64,000 nt of DNA from Fallopia convolvulus. Its lineage: Eukaryota > Streptophyta > Magnoliopsida > Caryophyllales > Polygonaceae. How positions within the stretch are numbered: the stretch's first letter is position 1; each line of letters opens with the position of its first letter. A program made the position numbers and the translations under genes. Shown here piece by piece: positions 33,914-43,674 of the stretch. Location of the stretch: assembly GCA_964016875.1 (NCBI GenBank), contig OZ024728.1:25591328-25655327 (forward strand), given 5' to 3'. Under the pieces are notes generated by a model. The model was given only the letters and a program-made list of their open reading frames with translations. It searched no databases and was not told the DNA's origin.

Positions 33914-36622
33914 CTACGACTCCCCGTCCCCCGTGCCGTCACCTCCATCACCATCCCTAGCCCCTGTGCCCTCAGCTCCAGCATCATCCCTAGCCTCGGT
34001 GCCGTCACCTCCATCACCATCCCTAGCCCCGATGCCCTCAGCTCCAACATCATCCCTAGCCTCGGTGCCGTCAACTCCATCACCATCCCTATCCCTGGTG
34101 CTTTCACCTCTAACACCCCGTGTACTACTACCCTCCCCAACACGACGAAGTCCGCTGCCTTCTCCGGGACAATACTGAGAATCCCTGAACGGCCTACTCA
34201 CGGGTGGAGGTAGGGGCGGAACACCATCCGCTAAAATGCTCAACATCTCCTCCAAGTACGCCCTAGCCACATGATCCGTGGGCATTCCCTGTAAAGCCTC
34301 TAGTGCGTATCCAACTGCCTGTTGTGCCCGCTGCACAATTTATTTAACTCATTAAATACAACACCAATACAAACGAATATAATTGCATACAAAACTTTGT
34401 ATTACAAATTAACATACCACAGTAACGTCCACCATAACTGCAGGATGGGCAACGGGGTCCCAAGGACGGTTCTGACGGTCTGATCTAGGATCTAGATATG
34501 GATGTGTCACCCCGTCGAACCAGTCAAGATACGCAGGGTCCGCCTGCCAAGGATACCGAGCCATGGCATACTGCTCGAGGTCAATCAGGTGGTCATACCG
34601 CTCATTCCAATACAAGTCTTGGTTCCGGAACACAAGACTGTAGGTGTTCATCTCCCTTGTACGCGAGACTACACGCGGCTCAATCGGATCTGGGGGAGTC
34701 GTGTGCACACGATAGTACTGGCGCAGACACCTCTCGGGCTGGTATGGCTCATAAATATCGAAGCAATCCAGAACTCCTCGATACCTAGAAATCCGATATT
34801 CTGTCTCAAAATCCAGGTCTCGGTTCCAAGGCGTCCAACAAACCTGCAAGTCCACGGGAGAAATAATTTGCATTACAACTCAATAGGAATAAATATGTCA
34901 AACTATTAACACTTTTACCTCATCAGCAAGAATCTTGTCCATAAACCTTCGAATATCCTCCAAGCGCTTCGGCTTCTTCGGCGCTGATCGGTGGTCATTC
35001 CTATCTCGGGCACCCGCTCGGTCATCCATCAGAGCGTTTACATTCAACACTGAATGCCCATGATAATGTCTAAAGTACTCCCATATCCAAGCCTATGAAA
35101 TTAAATTAAAATGAGTACCGAAATAACGAAAATTGTTCATCAACTAAAAAAAATCACAATACTATTATACCTTCAGAATGAGCATGCATCCTCCCAATCC
35201 CGCTGACCCCTGGGGAGATGCAATGCCCAAATGGCGGTATAAGCATGCCAATGCCGCAACACCCCCATGCAAATCTACTGGTAGCACCATGATCCATCAA
35301 AAACTGTAAATATATCGTCCTCGCCTTGTTGGTGCTCTTGTCACAGAACAAAGTCTGGCTAAGCAACCACAGCAAGTACGCAGACGCTATGTGCTGTGGG
35401 TACTGCTGAGGAGTGAGCCCTAATATCTCCATCACACGAGTCTGGAAATCCCCGGCCCTCTCAATCTGTCTCATCGCAGCGTCTCCATCAAGCTGTATCC
35501 CCATTATCCGATGGACATCGTGGAGGGTGATCGTGATCTCGCCCCATGGGAAGTGGAAGCTGTTGGTCTCAGGATGCCAACGCTCCACAAAAGCTGTAAC
35601 GATCGCGTGATCCGATCCTCCGTATGTCAAGGTCGCTAGCCGTCCCAAACCGGTCTACTGTACAATACTCCACCACGTACCCGGCTCCTCAATCATATGC
35701 GGCTCAATATCCGTCCACTCTACCGGTCGTGAGTGAGCCCTAATGATATTGCGCCACTGATACAGAAAAATCAAATTCTCAATAACGCTATTCAATCATA
35801 TGAAATATTAACCTAAAATAAACCGATATAAAAGACACTTACCAAACTATCCTCTATAACGACGCCCTCCCGGCCCTCCAACGACGCAAGTGTCCACCTC
35901 CATATCGACTCCGCTACATGAGTCGGGTACGACCGAAGGAGGTTTGGTACTCGCGGCCCTCCAGGATGCCATATCTCGTCAGCCGGAGCAGGAGCGGCCG
36001 GGACCTCCTCTACTAGGGGCGGTACGTGCTGGACCACAGGAACGGGGTCCGTCCTCGGATCAGATGGCGGCGGCGGTGTCGGACTACCGGTAGCGCGAGG
36101 AGGAGCTGCACTATCGGTAGTGCGAGGAGATGGCACAGTAAAATCAATGTCCCTCAATATCTCCTCATCATCGTGCATATCAATATCTAAAACAGCCGGC
36201 TCTGTCAATGGAGGGTCGAGCTCAGGGACAACGTCGTCGGTCTGAGAAACCATCTCAACCCGAGGGGTCGTATCAACATCCCTCGTAATTTCCTCAATCG
36301 TGCCCAATGGAGATTGTGAAACACGCGGAGGGGTAAGCGTTTGCTCATCTGAAGGGTCAACAACATCGGTCGCCGGAATCAGATCTGTCTGCGGCGTCAT
36401 ATCGACATCCATAGGGGCGGATGGCCCTATATCCTGACATGTCTGCACATCCCCAATATGCTGCCCTATCTCCTCGCGCTGCAGCTCTGAAATCAATGTA
36501 TCTACTATGGGCCCCGTCCTAGCCTTCTTCGGACGAGGCTCGAACTGAGCACGCTGCTCTGCTAATATGGCCCGTGACGTCGCATTTCTTGTGTTCTTCT
36601 TTTTCGGCTGAGGAGAGGGCAT
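33914..36622 (-). pseudogene. Plant mobile domain (PMD) protein gene
   Basis: Five exons with GT..AG introns, read on the minus strand: 36622-35843, 35756-35171, 35092-34919, 34843-34418, 34330-33914; about 790 residues. Exon 1 encodes a basic start (MPSPQPKKKNTRNATSR), an acidic/Pro-rich spacer and the PMD onset (WHPGGPRVPNLLRSY, HVAESIW). Exon 2 holds the core (TGLGRLATLTYGGSDHAI, FHFPWGEITITLHDV). Exon 3 has WIWEYFRHYHGHS, exon 4 VCWTPWNRDL and PERCLRQY, exon 5 a 22-residue Asp/Gly repeat tail. PMD proteins of host type (MAIN, MAIL1) act in silencing and genome stability; TE-borne PMDs have no settled role. Lesions: TAG at 35655-35657 and one extra base in a C5 run at 35262-35266. All splice sites are intact, so it may be barely dead, or the lesions may be sequence errors. 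Confidence 0.85.
33933..34130. repeat. 66-bp minisatellite inside the last PMD exon
   Basis: GTGCCGTCACCTCCATCACC starts at 33933 and recurs at 33999, with a variant at 34065: a 66-bp period, about 2.5-3 copies. In the PMD frame (minus strand) each unit encodes 22 residues of the GDGGDGTEARDD... type, so the repeat preserves the frame and lengthens the acidic tail. Confidence 0.85.
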
Positions 36623-37093
36623 CGAGACGGGAGTAGAAAAAGATGCGCATCTCTCTTGAAACGCCTGTTGAAATTGTTTCTTTCATTATATTTCCTTACT
36701 ACCTTTTTCGTTTCGATTTACGAATACTTGCAATTTCATATTCAAATGCAAGTATTGACTTTTTCTACTCATACATGAACTTTACATTTTCAACTTTCAA
36801 TTGTCATTTTATATCATTCATCAATTTCCAATATTAAATTGTACATAATGCATTTGTTCTATATTCAAATGTTTTCAATGATTAAGTTTATGGTCTCCAT
36901 TTAACTTATCATACTAAACTAACTCCATATTCGAAACTAAATATGTATAGCACGTGTTAACATTCATTAACTAAAACTAAATACTATATATAAAATTTGT
37001 ATATAGGTACATATATTTTACAGATCGGGTGCACGGTATGAAATTACGTACCGATAGACATGTCTTGCCCCACCAATCTTTTCCAAAGTCCTT
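36623..37093. other. Upstream region of the PMD gene
   Basis: AT-rich, no gene. On the minus strand a GTACGT donor-like site lies at about 37050, just after a frame that would begin MKGLWKRLVGQDMS. The Gly-rich exon and the PMD gene might therefore be joined in some transcripts. The PMD promoter, if separate, lies here. Confidence 0.3.
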
Positions 37094-39356
37094 TCATGTG
37101 TCAATCTGAGTATCTTTCCCGCTCGAATCACCAACCACGACACTAGCCGATGGGATATCGGGACCCACCGGCGCTACACCACCATCCACATCTCCACCAC
37201 CACCGTCGCGACCTACAACATCTCCCTCATTACCACTGGAGGCGCAACGTACACCACCACCATCTTCACCTGCAAACACATTACAATATAGTTTATTAAT
37301 CCATAATCAAAATACCAAAAATAATTCATAATCAAAAGCACTACTCCATAGCTATAAATGTCACTTTCTCAGTCAAGAAGGAACAATTCAGTGATGTATA
37401 CATTGTTAATGAATTAATGGATACTGATCTGCATCAAATAATACGTTCTTGTTTTAAGTTTGTTAAAGTTGGATACAAATTTTCCGAGTCTTCAGTTTAG
37501 ACACAACAGATTTTTCAGTTGGCATTTTCATAATATCATCATCTTCTAGTGTCATCCAAAAAAGAAAAAGAAAAACTGTTGATGTGGGTGCTTGTAACAC
37601 TTTTATTGCCTTATTCTATAAAATTTCAGCATCTGTAATATAAAATAGCTAAATTTGATAAATCATGCCTATATCATTTGACATTTCTATGATAGTCATG
37701 CATAAATCTACATGAAGCTCTATCATTAGTCCTCTAGAATGGAGGATTAAATATACAAAGTTTGCAAACTTGAATAAACTCATGATCCAAATCAAACTGA
37801 ATAGATGAGTATAATAATGTCAAAAACTCAAAAGATTCCACAACACTAATATGGACATGTTATCAAGCCAAGATTATCCTCTCATGAATTATGGACCAAT
37901 AGATAACATTTTTTTTTTATGGAATTGCTTTAATATCTTAGATGTTGCCAGGCTTCTAAGTCACTTCAATGAGTTCATAAGGAGCAAAACATGATAAAAA
38001 AAGGTCATATGGAGAATTCAGTTCATGTTTCTAATTCATTTGTTTCACACAGGACTAATTCATCTGTTTCACAAAGGACTAGTTCTAATTCTTAAGGATG
38101 ATAGATGTGGTGTTTTGAATAGACCTAACTTTAAAAATAATAAAAAATCAGGGAAGTCTTCGAATCAGCAAAAAAAAAATGTAAGGAAAAGAAACCATGC
38201 TCAAACTGGTAAGTAGTTAAACCTAGAATTTAACTGCGACGATTATCAAGATGATATATTGAAATGGAAAACTTGCATAGTTACTTCAATGCAAAAAGGA
38301 AGGGGAAAAACATAATCTGGACAGGAATTCAATTGAACAAGGCCATGCATAATTCAAATCGAAACAACACACAATCCAAATGCTGCAACATTGAGAACAA
38401 ATATCTTGCATACAGAAGCAATAAAGCAAAATCACATATAAAAGATGCATCACTTGCCAATTCACATCAGTAGTCTAGTGTCCATATCAATTCAAATGCC
38501 AATAAGAATGTTATGGTTCCCACCTAGGCATGATATATGTATTTCAGTTACTATAATGGCTAATCTATTCTAACTAAATTCTTTCAGGAGTTCAATGCAA
38601 GGGAATCCATCTATGCAAGTCTTTCATGTGCTTACATTTGAAAATCATACCTCAATTCAGTATTTATCAAAACAACTTCAATTGATCAAAAATCAAACCC
38701 ATCAAATGATCAGAAAGCAAAACAACTTCAATTCATTGGCAAATATTGCATAATAGGAGGGGAAAACAAAAACACAGCATAATTCAACACTTTGATAGAT
38801 GGCAACAAGATCAATAATGGCTACCAATCAAATGAGCAATATTTGCCAAAGCCATTGCCATCCATGTGATAAGCCCACAATCTAATGATTTACCATTGAA
38901 CTAATGAATTTATTGACTCCATGGGGTCACTGTCCAGCTAGCAGGAAGTGGGAAAAACGTAAACCAACTAAAATGGGTTGCTCCCGATTGTGCAATTTTG
39001 TTCAGAAATACTTTGACTCTGCTGTTTGTAGATTCATTTTTCCAAACTGGATTTCAGGGAAAAGAAAGCATGTTGTCTGTGAAGTCAAGATTGAAGAATG
39101 CTCTTCACTAAAGGTCGCAGACACAAGTTTTGAGGGTCTTTTGCATCTTCAGAATGAGCATGGTAAATTTTTCCTTTTGGGTTAAGCAATTGCTAACAAA
39201 TGATCGAAATTACTTACTTGAATGCACCGCCGTCAATGGGGTACCGCCACCGCCATAATCTACCTGCTGTGCCACCGGAGAAGACTCGCTTAATTTCGTC
39301 GGCTCTACCGGAGAAGCATCACCAATACCACCAGAATTCAATTCATCCCCTTCCAT
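37094..39356 (-). CDS. Small Gly/Asp-rich two-exon protein near the right MULE end
   Basis: Two exons join in frame on the minus strand: 39356-39218 (donor GTAAGTAA) and 37269-37094 (acceptor TTTGCAG), giving 104 residues and a TGA. Residues 1-46 begin MEGDELNSGGIGDASPVEPT; exon 2 continues EDGGGVRCASSGNEGDVV and ends KDTQIDT. Acidic, Gly-rich, no signal peptide or membrane span, and no family I recognise. A TATA-like CTATAAA lies about 70 bp upstream, inside the motif-rich right terminus, so transcription would run inward from the MULE end. The 1948-bp intron holds repeat-like DNA. It could be a MULE accessory gene, the 5' part of a longer PMD transcript, or a captured host fragment. The in-frame join at consensus splice sites is the main evidence. 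Confidence 0.5.
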
Positions 39357-39463
39357 TTATACGGTTCGATAATTTCGTCAGCTTGTCGGCGCCTCTACCG
39401 GAGAATTGCGTTGTTTATAGAGAAGACGAAGGAAGGAGAAGCGTTGTGCTTCTAAATGCGAAT

Positions 39464-39610
39464 TTTGACGCTTCGTGAAGCGTTGTGCTTCACGATGCGT
39501 TATGCTTTATGATGATACAGAAACCCTACTGGATCCCACTTTATCTATCGGGTATCCATTTCACTATAGCTTGCGCACCGCTTCATGAAGCGCGACGCTT
39601 CATGAAGCGT
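39464..39610. repeat. Subterminal palindrome cluster at right MULE end
   Basis: GACGCTTCGTGAAGCGTTGT, GCTTCACGATGCGTTATGCT, CGCTTCATGAAGCGCGACGC and TTCATGAAGCG: at least four copies of the CGCTTCATGAAGCG-type palindrome in 150 bp. It overlaps the presumed promoter of the inward-facing Gly-rich gene. Confidence 0.75.
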
Positions 39611-39640
39611 AAAACACCTTGTGCGCCCGGAAAAAAAAAC
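39579..39640 (-). repeat. Right terminal inverted repeat of giant MULE
   Basis: Reverse complement of the left end with about three quarters identity over 62 bp. It ends CCTTGTGCGCCCGG then A9 and C, followed by the 9-bp target duplication TGTGCATAA at 39641-39649. Confidence 0.7.
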
Positions 39641-39649
39641 TGTGCATAA

Positions 39650-40379
39650 AGATTTGCCCCTTTTTTTTTATCTTGATTGGCAATTTAAAGTTTATGTTTT
39701 TTTGTCAACATTTAAAGTTTTTGTATGCTTAGAAGAGGGTAGGCTAAGAGAGAATGATTACATTGTTTTGAAACTCAAGAGTAATTTTTTTTATGGAAAA
39801 ACAGAGACTGCGTGCTTATGAGCTATATGCATGTTAGATTTTAAATTTTTTTATGTTTGTTTACATATTTAATAGAATAATTATATTATATGATTAATTA
39901 TTAGAAAGTTTAATTTAAGTGATTCAATAATGTAAAGTTTGTAGACTCCAAATAAATAGTACATGCTTAATGGGTGGATATCACTTTTCACCCAATAAGC
40001 TTAATAAGGTTACGTTAAGTCGATATATAAAAAACTTTTAGGTTATAGTCCCCAATACACAAAATCATTTAATAGCTTTCAATTTCTCTTCCCATTAGAG
40101 AAAAATCACAAGGAACCCTAAAACAAAATGATCTATTTGAGGAAGATGGCATTCCTAAGATTCATGTTGATTGTAGTTTTGCAAAAGGTTCGAACCATTA
40201 TTATACAAGTATGTTAATTTAGCATTTCTTAATAATTTAGTATGATTGGTCTTGGCATTTTAGGTTTAAGGGGATTAATTTCCCAAAAAAATCAACGATG
40301 TCAAAATTTTATTTTTGTCAAAATAAACAAGATTTGTTTATTAGAAGTCACATAATATTCTATCTTATTTTAGGATAGA
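39650..40379. other. AT-rich intergenic DNA
   Basis: No gene. A repeated pair TTTAAAGTTTATGTTTTTTT / TTTAAAGTTTTTGTATG near 39684 and 39711 is the only structure seen. It is the original target-side DNA to the right of the giant MULE. Confidence 0.35.
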
Positions 40380-40771
40380 ATTCTATCTTGTGTACCGGTT
40401 CAGCGGAACCGGCGGAAAACCGGTCGGAACCAGAACCACTGAGGTTCCAGTTCCTCCACCCCCGGAACCGGAGAACCGACGGTTCCAAACCGGGTAGAAC
40501 CGCCGGTTCCACCAATAAAAACAATAAAAATAACGTAACCGCGGTCGCGGTTTGGATAACCGCGATCGCGGAATGAAAACCGCGGTCGCGACCCATTGGA
40601 ACCGCGATCGCGGTTTTCATTCAGAGGTAAAAATTGATTTTTTTTATTTTATATATTTCCGGTTCCGGTTCCAAAATCGGCTTCGGATCCGACGGAATCG
40701 GGGAATCGACCCATGCCTGGTTTCGGTTCCGATTCCATGGTTCCGAGGAAATGGAATCAGACCCAAGTCTA
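40380..40771. mobile_element. hAT-like element end with CCGCGATCGCGG palindromes
   Basis: Rich in CCGGTTCC / GGAACCGG words, then ACCGCGGTCGCGG, ACCGCGATCGCGGA, ACCGCGGTCGCG and ACCGCGATCGCGGT between about 40535 and 40617. It ends CAGACCCAAGTCTA, the inverse of TAGACTTGGG that starts the similar sequence at 42726. CGGTTCCGGTTCC-rich termini are common in plant hAT elements. No transposase seen. Confidence 0.5.
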
Positions 40772-40869
40772 CTTGTAGCCTAAGCCATAGACTCCCGTAC
40801 TTGAGTCTATTTATTGTATTAAAAAGCAAGAAATTTTTTGGTCAAACCTAATCACTTTATGGTATCAAC

Positions 40870-42720
40870 TTTGTAGCCGTTGATCCTCAAAACACCATTA
40901 TTTTTCTCGTTCGGATGTCTTATTGATTATCTTGGTCGGTCAACCTCTTTCTCCCAAATCTAAGGTAATTGCCACCAATATCTTAGTTGCTACGTTGCAG
41001 TCCTCCTCTCAAATTTAATTTCCCACCTTATCCATCAGACTTTATCTTGAAAATTACTCTGCATGGAGATCAATTGTGTTTTCCACCCTTAACGCCTTCA
41101 AAGTCGAAGATTTTGTCACCAACTCTCGTCTTGTTGAGCCCCAAGAACTGATCACTGATGTTGCTCTCCTTACAACCTACTCAATTTATGCCCATGCGAA
41201 TAAGAAATCAGAGTGGTTGTCTGCAATGCAATCTGAGAGCATTGCTCTTCATGGTAACAAAACTTGGTCCTTAGTTCTGCATCCTAATTCTTCTAATGTG
41301 GCGGGCAATAAATGGGTTTACATGATCAAGAAGAGAGCAAATGGTTCAATTGAGCGCTTCAAAGCTTGCTTGTTGCTAAGAGTTTTCATTAAGAAGAGGG
41401 AGTTGATTATTTCAATACTTTCAGCCCTATATTCAAGCCTTCTACTATCATGGTTGTGTTGTCTATTGCTCTCTCTAAAAGGTGGCATATTCGTCATGTA
41501 AACATTAACAATGCCCTCTTAAATGGTGATTGGCAAGAACTATCTATATGGAATAACCCAAGGGATTTATGGATCCTCAACGTCCTGATCATGTATGTCT
41601 ACTCCATAAAACCTTGTATGGTTTGAAACAGGCGCCTTGGGCATGGTTTAACAAGCTCAAGTCATTTCTACAAAGTCAAGGCTCAAATGTTTGCTATTTC
41701 GATAAATCTCAATTTGATCTCTCTATACTTTCTATGAATAACTACATTTTGGTTTATGTCGATGACATCATTATCACTAGCTCTAATCTTGTCTTGATAT
41801 CCAAATTTATTCAGAGACTACATCGTGTCTTTTCTCTTAAAAGATTTAGGTTGTCTCACCTATTTTCTTGGTTTTGAAGAATCCTACTCTATTGATTCTA
41901 TACATCTTTGTCAGTAGAAGTACTTAGGAGAACTATCGCAACGAAACAACATGCTAACATATTCTTTCTTATCCAACTCCTTATCGCCATATAGTTGGTA
42001 GTTTGCAGTATGCCACTATCACTAGGCTTGAGATTAAGTATGTCATTAATAGACCCTATTAGTACATGCATCAACCTCGTGTTAGTCATTAGCAGGATGT
42101 CAAACACATTTTTAGATATCTTATAGACATCTTATCATGGATTGACTCTTTCACTGTCGCCCTCTAGTTGACTTCGTCCCCTGCTGGGCCAATTGACTCG
42201 TCTACTAAGGCTAATGGCATTCTTTTTGATCCAACTCCTTATCATTATTGTTGGTAGTCTTCATTATGCCACTATCACAAGGCTTGAGATTAGCTATGTT
42301 GTTAATGGACCATGTCAGTACTTGCATCAACCCCGTGACCGTTATTGGCGGGATGTCAAATGCATTCTTAGATATCTCATAGACACCTTATCACGGATTG
42401 ACCTTTCACAATCTCCCTCAAGCCGATTTCGTCCCCTGTTGGGCCGATTGACTCTTCTACTAAGGCTAATGGTATTCTTTCTGATCCAACTTCTTATTGT
42501 TGTAATGTTTAGAGTCTACAATATGCCATTATCAGTACGCTTGAGACTAGATATGTCACTAATATGCCATGTTAGTACATGCATCAACCCCGTGTCAATC
42601 ATTGGCGCGACATCAAACACATTCTTAGATATCTCATAGACACATTATCATGGATTGACTCATTCATCGTCTCCGTCAACCGGTCTTGTGGCATATTCTA
42701 ATGTCGGTTGGGTGTTTGAT
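40870..42720 (+). pseudogene. Ty1/copia reverse transcriptase remnant
   Basis: Frames at 41076-41501 and 41569-41877 show the copia RT order: W-AMQSES-AL-N-TWSLV, NKWVYMIKKRANGSIERFKA, then KTLYGLKQAPWAWFNKL and ILVYVDDIIIT (the catalytic YVDD). Downstream DNA encodes the RT/RNase H junction (ISYVVNGPCQYLHQPRDRYW) but is triplicated and full of stops. Integrase and gag parts are absent. It lies between two hAT-like ends. Confidence 0.85.
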
Positions 42721-42740
42721 CCGTCTAGACTTGGGTTCCG
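41955..42740 (+). repeat. Tandem triplication (about 255-258 bp) in the copia remnant
   Basis: ATCCAACT(C/T)CTTAT begins at 41971, 42229 and 42484, so the periods are 258 and 255 bp. Each unit includes TATGCCA(C/T)TATCA, CATCAACC(T/C)CGTG and TTAGATATC(T/C)(T/C)ATAGACA. The copies differ at many positions, so the duplication is old. It repeats the RNase H-proximal part of the copia pol. Confidence 0.85.
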
Positions 42741-43150
42741 GTTCAGCAAAATCGGCGAACCGTCGGTTCTAGAACCGTTGGGTCCGGTTCCCGCTACCGT
42801 CCCGATTCCTCCACCCCCGGAACCGAAGAACCGATGGTTTGGAACCGCCGTTTCCCGGGGTAACGACTATTTTTTTTTAAAGCAGATCCGAAACCACGAC
42901 CGCAGCCTAAGACCCGCGGTCATAGTTTGTTCAATAGAATGCTCGAGTTTTGGCAAAAAACAAAACTGCAACCACGGGTCTTAGGCCGCGATCGCGGAAT
43001 GGTAAACCGCGACCGCGGTTCTCAGGCCGCGGTCGCGAAATGGTAAACCGCGACCGCGGTCGCAGTTTTGGTTTAAATGCCAATGACTAGTTCATAATTG
43101 CAATGAGTAGTTGATAAATTTCTTATATAAATACCCACTACATGATCTCA
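42726..43150. mobile_element. Second hAT-like element end with CCGCGACCGCGG palindromes
   Basis: Starts TAGACTTGGGTTCCGGTTC, the mirror of the end at 40771. It continues with CCGGTTCC words and a palindrome-rich block at 42890-43070 (CGCGATCGCGG, ACCGCGACCGCGGT, CCGCGGTCGCG). After 43100 a leader-like stretch (ATATAAATACCCACTACATG) follows. No transposase frame. Confidence 0.5.
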
Positions 43151-43525
43151 TTCCCACCGACACTACGAATCTCTCTCAATCTCTAAAGTTTACAAAGCTC
43201 TCTCAATTGTCAATTGCTCAATCTTTACTATTATTTTTCATTGTAGCTTTTTATTAATTTTTCATTGTACTATTATTGGCTTGTTGTACCTTTTTTATTT
43301 AATAAAATTCTAGAATAATAAAGCATTATTTTTATTTAAATGCGTTTATTCCTTCATAACCCTTATAATACATTCTTGACTTTATTTATTTAATTTATTT
43401 AAAATCTCTTTTTATAGAGAAGAAGGGTTATAAATTATATTATGAATTCTCTTTTACATGGAGAAAAGGATTATAAAATTATATTATAATGGTTTTAAAA
43501 ACCTTGGAATATTGCGGATATTACA
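43151..43525 (-). mobile_element. Start of the gypsy 3' LTR
   Basis: On the minus strand a purine tract AAGGGGGTACTAT (43526-43538) is followed from 43525 by TGTAATATCCGCAATATTCC, the expected LTR start. The LTR runs to lower coordinates through AT-rich DNA with paired TTATAATCCTTTTCTCC / TTATAACCCTTCTTCTC blocks. Its far end is unclear and may be cut by the hAT-like DNA. Confidence 0.55.
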
Positions 43526-43674
43526 ATAGTACCCCCTTAAAATTAGTTTCGTCCCCGAAACTAGGAAAACGTAGAGCGGTACCGAGATGGAAGAGAAAGA
43601 TAGCTACAAAACTCACAACTGTGAGGACACAACGAGGGGTCTAGTACCCCCTTAAAGGATATTACTAACTGTAC

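Larger units (their letters stand above)
17475..39640. mobile_element. Giant MULE carrying OTU-transposase and PMD genes
   Basis: A 22,166-bp element. The first 24 bp of each end align without gaps (left GAATTTTTCGCCTGGCGCAC, right GTTTTTTTTTCCGGGCGCAC, both then AAGG), and similarity continues at constant spacing through GCTTCATGAAGCG to about 62 bp. Flanks are TGTGCATAT (17466-17474) and TGTGCATAA (39641-39649), a 9-bp target duplication with one mismatch. Both are MULE hallmarks. Inside are an OTU-fused transposase gene (+), a PMD gene (-), a small Gly-rich gene (-), a small ORF (+), telomere-like tracts, captured host DNA, an LTR-like insert and a CACTA element. Without the CACTA it is about 18.6 kb, far above ordinary MULE size. 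Inner copies of the subterminal motif at 25.7 and 27.3 kb leave open a fusion of two smaller elements. Confidence 0.72.

Noticed and set aside
33854..34213. Pro/Ser-rich open frames on the + strand over the PMD tail
   Set aside because: Shadows of the 66-bp minisatellite in the last PMD exon, which reads in the opposite strand with matching splice sites.
38904..39185. 93-codon open frame on the + strand
   Set aside because: No recognisable domain; lies inside the proposed intron of the Gly-rich gene. It may be a captured fragment but I cannot support it.
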